A stretch of 64,000 bases of DNA from Dyadobacter fermentans DSM 18053 (GTDB lineage Bacteria; Bacteroidota; Bacteroidia; Cytophagales; Spirosomataceae), in assembly GCF_000023125.1 (NCBI RefSeq), contig NC_013037.1, forward strand, positions 620,001 through 684,000, written 5' to 3'. The first letter of the stretch is position 1, and each line of letters opens with the position of its first letter. A model generated the notes under the pieces. The model did no database searches. It was not told the DNA's origin and saw only the letters and a program-made list of their open reading frames with translations. Shown here one piece after another: positions 61,481 through 64,000 of this stretch. Made by a program: the position numbers and the translations under genes.

Positions 61481-62547
61481 ATCAGGTTGATCGTCAGGTC
61501 TACGGTGTAAGTGTTAGCGCTTTCATCTGTATGAATTTCCAGCCGGTGCTTTTCGGGATACAAAAGGTCGAGGCGCCGGCGGGTGTTGCTAAGGCCGATG
61601 CCGCCGCTTTCTGCGCCCGCCACATTTTGTACAGGAAAAATATGGTTTTTCACGTGAAGGTTCAATGCGCCGTTCGATAATCCGGCGTGTATCCTGATCT
61701 CCGATTCCTGCGCGGCGTTCATTCCGTGCTTGAATGCGTTTTCGATAAAAGGCAGCAGGAGCATTGGCGCGATAGGGTAGTCGGGAATGGCCTCGTCGCG
61801 GGTGTAATGCACATTGCTGCTGCTTTGCACGCGGAGTTTCATGAGCTCGATATAATCGTCGATAAACTCGAATTCCCGGCTGAGCGGGCCGTGGTCGTGC
61901 TGCGTTTCGTACAGCAGGTAGCGCATCATGCGCGAGAGCGTGAGCGTGGCCTCGCGTGACTCTTCGACGTTGGTATAGGATAGTGCGTATATATTGTTGA
62001 GTGTGTTAAAAAAGAAATGCGGGTTGATTTGCGCTTTCAGGAGTGCCAGCTCGGAGGTAATGTTCTGTTTTTCAACCGAATCGCGCAGGCGGGCGTCGGC
62101 TTGCCATCGCTGGATTACCGCCATGCTCGTGCTCACGCCGATTACGAGCAAGGTCGTCATCAGCAATATCCCGTCGATCATGTGCCTCGGCTTCGGGCCG
62201 CCGTGGTGGCGCGGACGGGGCATAATGCGCTCCATATGCCGCCGGACTTCGAGTTGCTGGTCGGCCAGTTTGCTCACGATCAGCATCAGTGCGGCCAGCG
62301 CGATCACCCACAGGATGAAAACCAGGATGCGGTTTTTGAGCAGATACCGCGGCACCAGGTAGCGGGCATTGAAATAGAAAAGCGCCACCAGCAATGCAAA
62401 ATTGAGTATTTGTTTTACCCAAAACACCGCAGGAAGGCTCACGCCCCACGATAGCGGCTGGTAAAACACCAGCACGAACCCGAGCAAAGCCCAGGCCAGC
62501 AAATGCATGGCGGCCACTACGCCGCCTTTTGTGTTTTCGAAGGTCAT
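61477..62547 (-). CDS. LytS-type sensor histidine kinase
   Basis: A 356-residue membrane kinase with four hydrophobic segments in the N-terminal half (LLAWALLGFVLVFYQ, ILNFALLVALFYFN, ILVFILWVIALAALMLIV, GILLMTTLLVIGVSTSMAV) and a cytoplasmic basic/His-rich loop. The transmitter carries INPHFFFNTLNNIY, the N-box LLPFIENAFKHGM and GGIGLSNTRRRL. It lacks a recognisable extracytoplasmic sensor domain, so signals are probably sensed within the membrane. The start at 62547 is preferred over the frame to 62583; a TATTTTTG -7 match lies just upstream of it. Confidence 0.93.
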   Translation of the reverse strand: MTFENTKGGVVAAMHLLAWALLGFVLVFYQPLSWGVSLPAVFWVKQILNFALLVALFYFNARYLVPRYLLKNRILVFILWVIALAALMLIVSKLADQQLEVRRHMERIMPRPRHHGGPKPRHMIDGILLMTTLLVIGVSTSMAVIQRWQADARLRDSVEKQNITSELALLKAQINPHFFFNTLNNIYALSYTNVEESREATLTLSRMMRYLLYETQHDHGPLSREFEFIDDYIELMKLRVQSSSNVHYTRDEAIPDYPIAPMLLLPFIENAFKHGMNAAQESEIRIHAGLSNGALNLHVKNHIFPVQNVAGAESGGIGLSNTRRRLDLLYPEKHRLEIHTDESANTYTVDLTINLI

Positions 62548-62838
62548 CGCCACAAAAATAGCAGTCGCGGGCGTGTATTGCACCGTCGCGCGCCGGGTGT
62601 TTCGGCGTATCGGGGTTTTTGCCGGTTATAGGGCCGATCTTTGCCGACAGGCCGCCATACTGTGAAAATGAGCACCCTGGCCGCGCGTTTTATCGGGTAA
62701 AATAGGCTGTTCAGCTATACAATCCGCCTCTCCGTCCAGGCAGCTTTTATTCGCGGGTTTCATGCATTCACTTTGTATCGGGCAATCCCCGAAAAAGTAC
62801 GGTAAACCCGCCGAATCGATCCATTGAAAATCAAGACC

Positions 62839-63438
62839 ATGCTCAAATTCCTGAATAAGATCATTTTTGACCCGAACGACTTCCGTTCGGTGATCGCTGC
62901 GTGCATTGCAGGAAACAGTCAGGCCCAGCATATTTTATTCAAAAAGTATTTCGGCTATGCCAAAAGCATTTGCCTGCGCTACACCTATTCGCCCGAGGAG
63001 GCGGAGGAAGTACTCAATGAAGGGTTTTTCAAGGTGTTCAACAACCTCGAACGGTACGATCCCGCGCAGCCGTTCAAAGCCTGGCTGCGCACGGTGATGG
63101 TGAATAATGCGATCAGCTATTTCAGGAGAAACAAAAAGCATTACACCGCGCGTACGGCCTTTGACGAAATCCCCGAGCCCGGCGTCGCCGACGACGTCGT
63201 GTCGGACATGACCGCAGGAGAAATCATGCAGCTCATTCACGAACTGAAACCGATCTATAAAACGGTTTTCCTGCTCTATGCTGTGGACGGTTACTGCCAC
63301 AAGGAGATTGCGGCGATGCTGGAAATTAATGAAGCCACCGTGCGCTCGCAATATGCAAGGGCGCGGGCGCAGTTGCAGGAGACCATCGCCGCTCGCTATC
63401 CCGATCTGGCCGGTCAGTACGCAATGCTTTCACTTTAA
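62839..63438 (+). CDS. ECF sigma factor
   Basis: A 199-residue sigma factor with region 2 (AQHILFKKYFGYAKSICLRY, AEEVLNEGFFKVFNNLERYD, AWLRTVMVNNAISYFRRN) and region 4 (LKPIYKTVFLLYAVDGYCH, KEIAAMLEINEATVRSQYAR). No anti-sigma gene is seen downstream; a convergent LytTR gene follows after 3 bases. The frame opens with TTG at 62824 but ATG 62839 is used. Confidence 0.92.
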   Translation: MLKFLNKIIFDPNDFRSVIAACIAGNSQAQHILFKKYFGYAKSICLRYTYSPEEAEEVLNEGFFKVFNNLERYDPAQPFKAWLRTVMVNNAISYFRRNKKHYTARTAFDEIPEPGVADDVVSDMTAGEIMQLIHELKPIYKTVFLLYAVDGYCHKEIAAMLEINEATVRSQYARARAQLQETIAARYPDLAGQYAMLSL

Positions 63439-63441
63439 TCC

Positions 63442-64000
63442 TCATTTCCCCATCCACACTTTGAAATCGTTGGCCCGCTCGCGGCTGACGATCGTTTCCT
63501 TGTCCAGCGACGGATGCAATGTGAGTGCGATCCGGTGATTGTAATAGGGCTGCATTTGCGCCACGGCCTGGTGCGTGACCATTAGCCCGCGATTAACGCG
63601 GAAAAAGCGTGCCGGATCGAGGAATTCGTCGAGTTCGTCCATTTTATAGTCCACCACGAATTTCTGTCCCTGATGATTTTTGAAGAACGTCAGCCCGCCG
63701 TCGACAAAGAAGTAGGCGATTTCAGACGTTTCTACGGACAGCAGCCGGGCGCCCTGCTTCACCAGGAACCGTTTGCGGTATTCGGGTGCGGGTGTGTGCA
63801 AATGCAGGCTTTTCAGAATCGTTTCGAGGTGGAGCTGGGCCGAGGGGGCCGTTCCGACTTTGCCGGGGGCAGTGAGGTCGTAGTATTTCCGGATGGCGCG
63901 TTGCAGGTCGTCCTGCTGCACGGGTTTTAGCAAATAATCAATGCTGTTGACCTTGAAGGCCTGCAATGCATATTCATCATAAGAAGTGGTGAAAATGACC
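63442..64000 (-). CDS. LytTR-type response regulator (5' end beyond the window)
   Basis: The C-terminal 186 residues are present; the frame stays open to the right edge (preceding residues read VIFTTSYDEYALQAFKV). The end of the receiver (YLLKPVQ) is followed by a linker and a LytTR domain (RFLVKQGARLLSVETSEIAY, FFRVNRGLMVTHQAVAQM). The phospho-Asp lies outside the window. A cognate kinase is probably just beyond the end. Confidence 0.9.
   Translation of the reverse strand, partial: VIFTTSYDEYALQAFKVNSIDYLLKPVQQDDLQRAIRKYYDLTAPGKVGTAPSAQLHLETILKSLHLHTPAPEYRKRFLVKQGARLLSVETSEIAYFFVDGGLTFFKNHQGQKFVVDYKMDELDEFLDPARFFRVNRGLMVTHQAVAQMQPYYNHRIALTLHPSLDKETIVSRERANDFKVWMGK

Overview
The window comes from a Bacteroidota genome, most likely Cytophagales/Spirosomataceae and Dyadobacter-like. 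The support is two SusC/SusD pairs, a hybrid two-component regulator, FecR/ECF-sigma transduction, LytTR regulators with LytS-type kinases, a DUF349 protein, many signal-peptide lipoproteins, moderately GC-rich DNA, and promoters of the Bacteroidota type (TTG, 19-20 bases, TAnnTTTG). The genus is a guess from gene content; the phylum is secure. I see no transposase, integrase, phage gene, rRNA or CRISPR.

Layout. 1-5.1 kb is housekeeping: the tail of a membrane protein, citrate synthase, PdxH, a DUF349 protein, tRNA-Thr(TGT) and a one-domain Fur-like regulator. 5.2-7.8 kb is a siderophore-type TonB receptor with its own promoter and a candidate operator. 7.8-16.8 kb is a regulator-transporter locus: a 1327-residue hybrid sensor divergent from a SusC/SusD pair, with no degradative enzyme beside it. 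16.9-23.8 kb holds a B3 metallo-beta-lactamase-like enzyme, a PhoX/DUF839-like lipoprotein, a di-haem peroxidase with an imelysin-like N-terminus, an alpha/beta hydrolase, and an ECF42-type sigma factor paired with a YCII (DGPF) protein.

24-33.9 kb is the most unusual part. One strand carries two exported caspase-like proteases, an exported papain-like protease, DUF4384-type domains, an uncharacterised membrane protein sharing a module with one caspase, an ECF sigma factor, a single-span membrane protein that looks like its anti-sigma factor, and a PKD/beta-propeller lipoprotein. I read this as a cell-envelope protease module under its own sigma switch. I know of no functional description of it.

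34-45 kb has a GNAT enzyme, an orphan OmpR-type response regulator ahead of a CzcCBA-like heavy-metal efflux operon, a lipoprotein, and a LytTR/LytS two-component system whose kinase gene is split by an apparent one-base frameshift. 45-51 kb is a PhyH oxygenase, DgoD with a START-domain protein, an AraR-like Nudix regulator divergent from a Tat-exported sugar isomerase-like protein, and a beta-barrel protein. 51.3-59.3 kb is an operon of ECF sigma (with a 15-bp in-frame minisatellite), FecR anti-sigma, STN-SusC, SusD and a Tat-signal mannonate dehydratase. 59.8-64 kb has a conserved unknown protein, a second LytS/LytTR pair, another ECF sigma factor and a LytTR regulator cut by the window end.

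Intergenic DNA carries two repeat classes: short octamer runs (GAATGATT/GAGTGAAT) directly after stop codons, and REP-like palindromes with conserved outer arms and variable inner hairpins. Three loci of each are described below.
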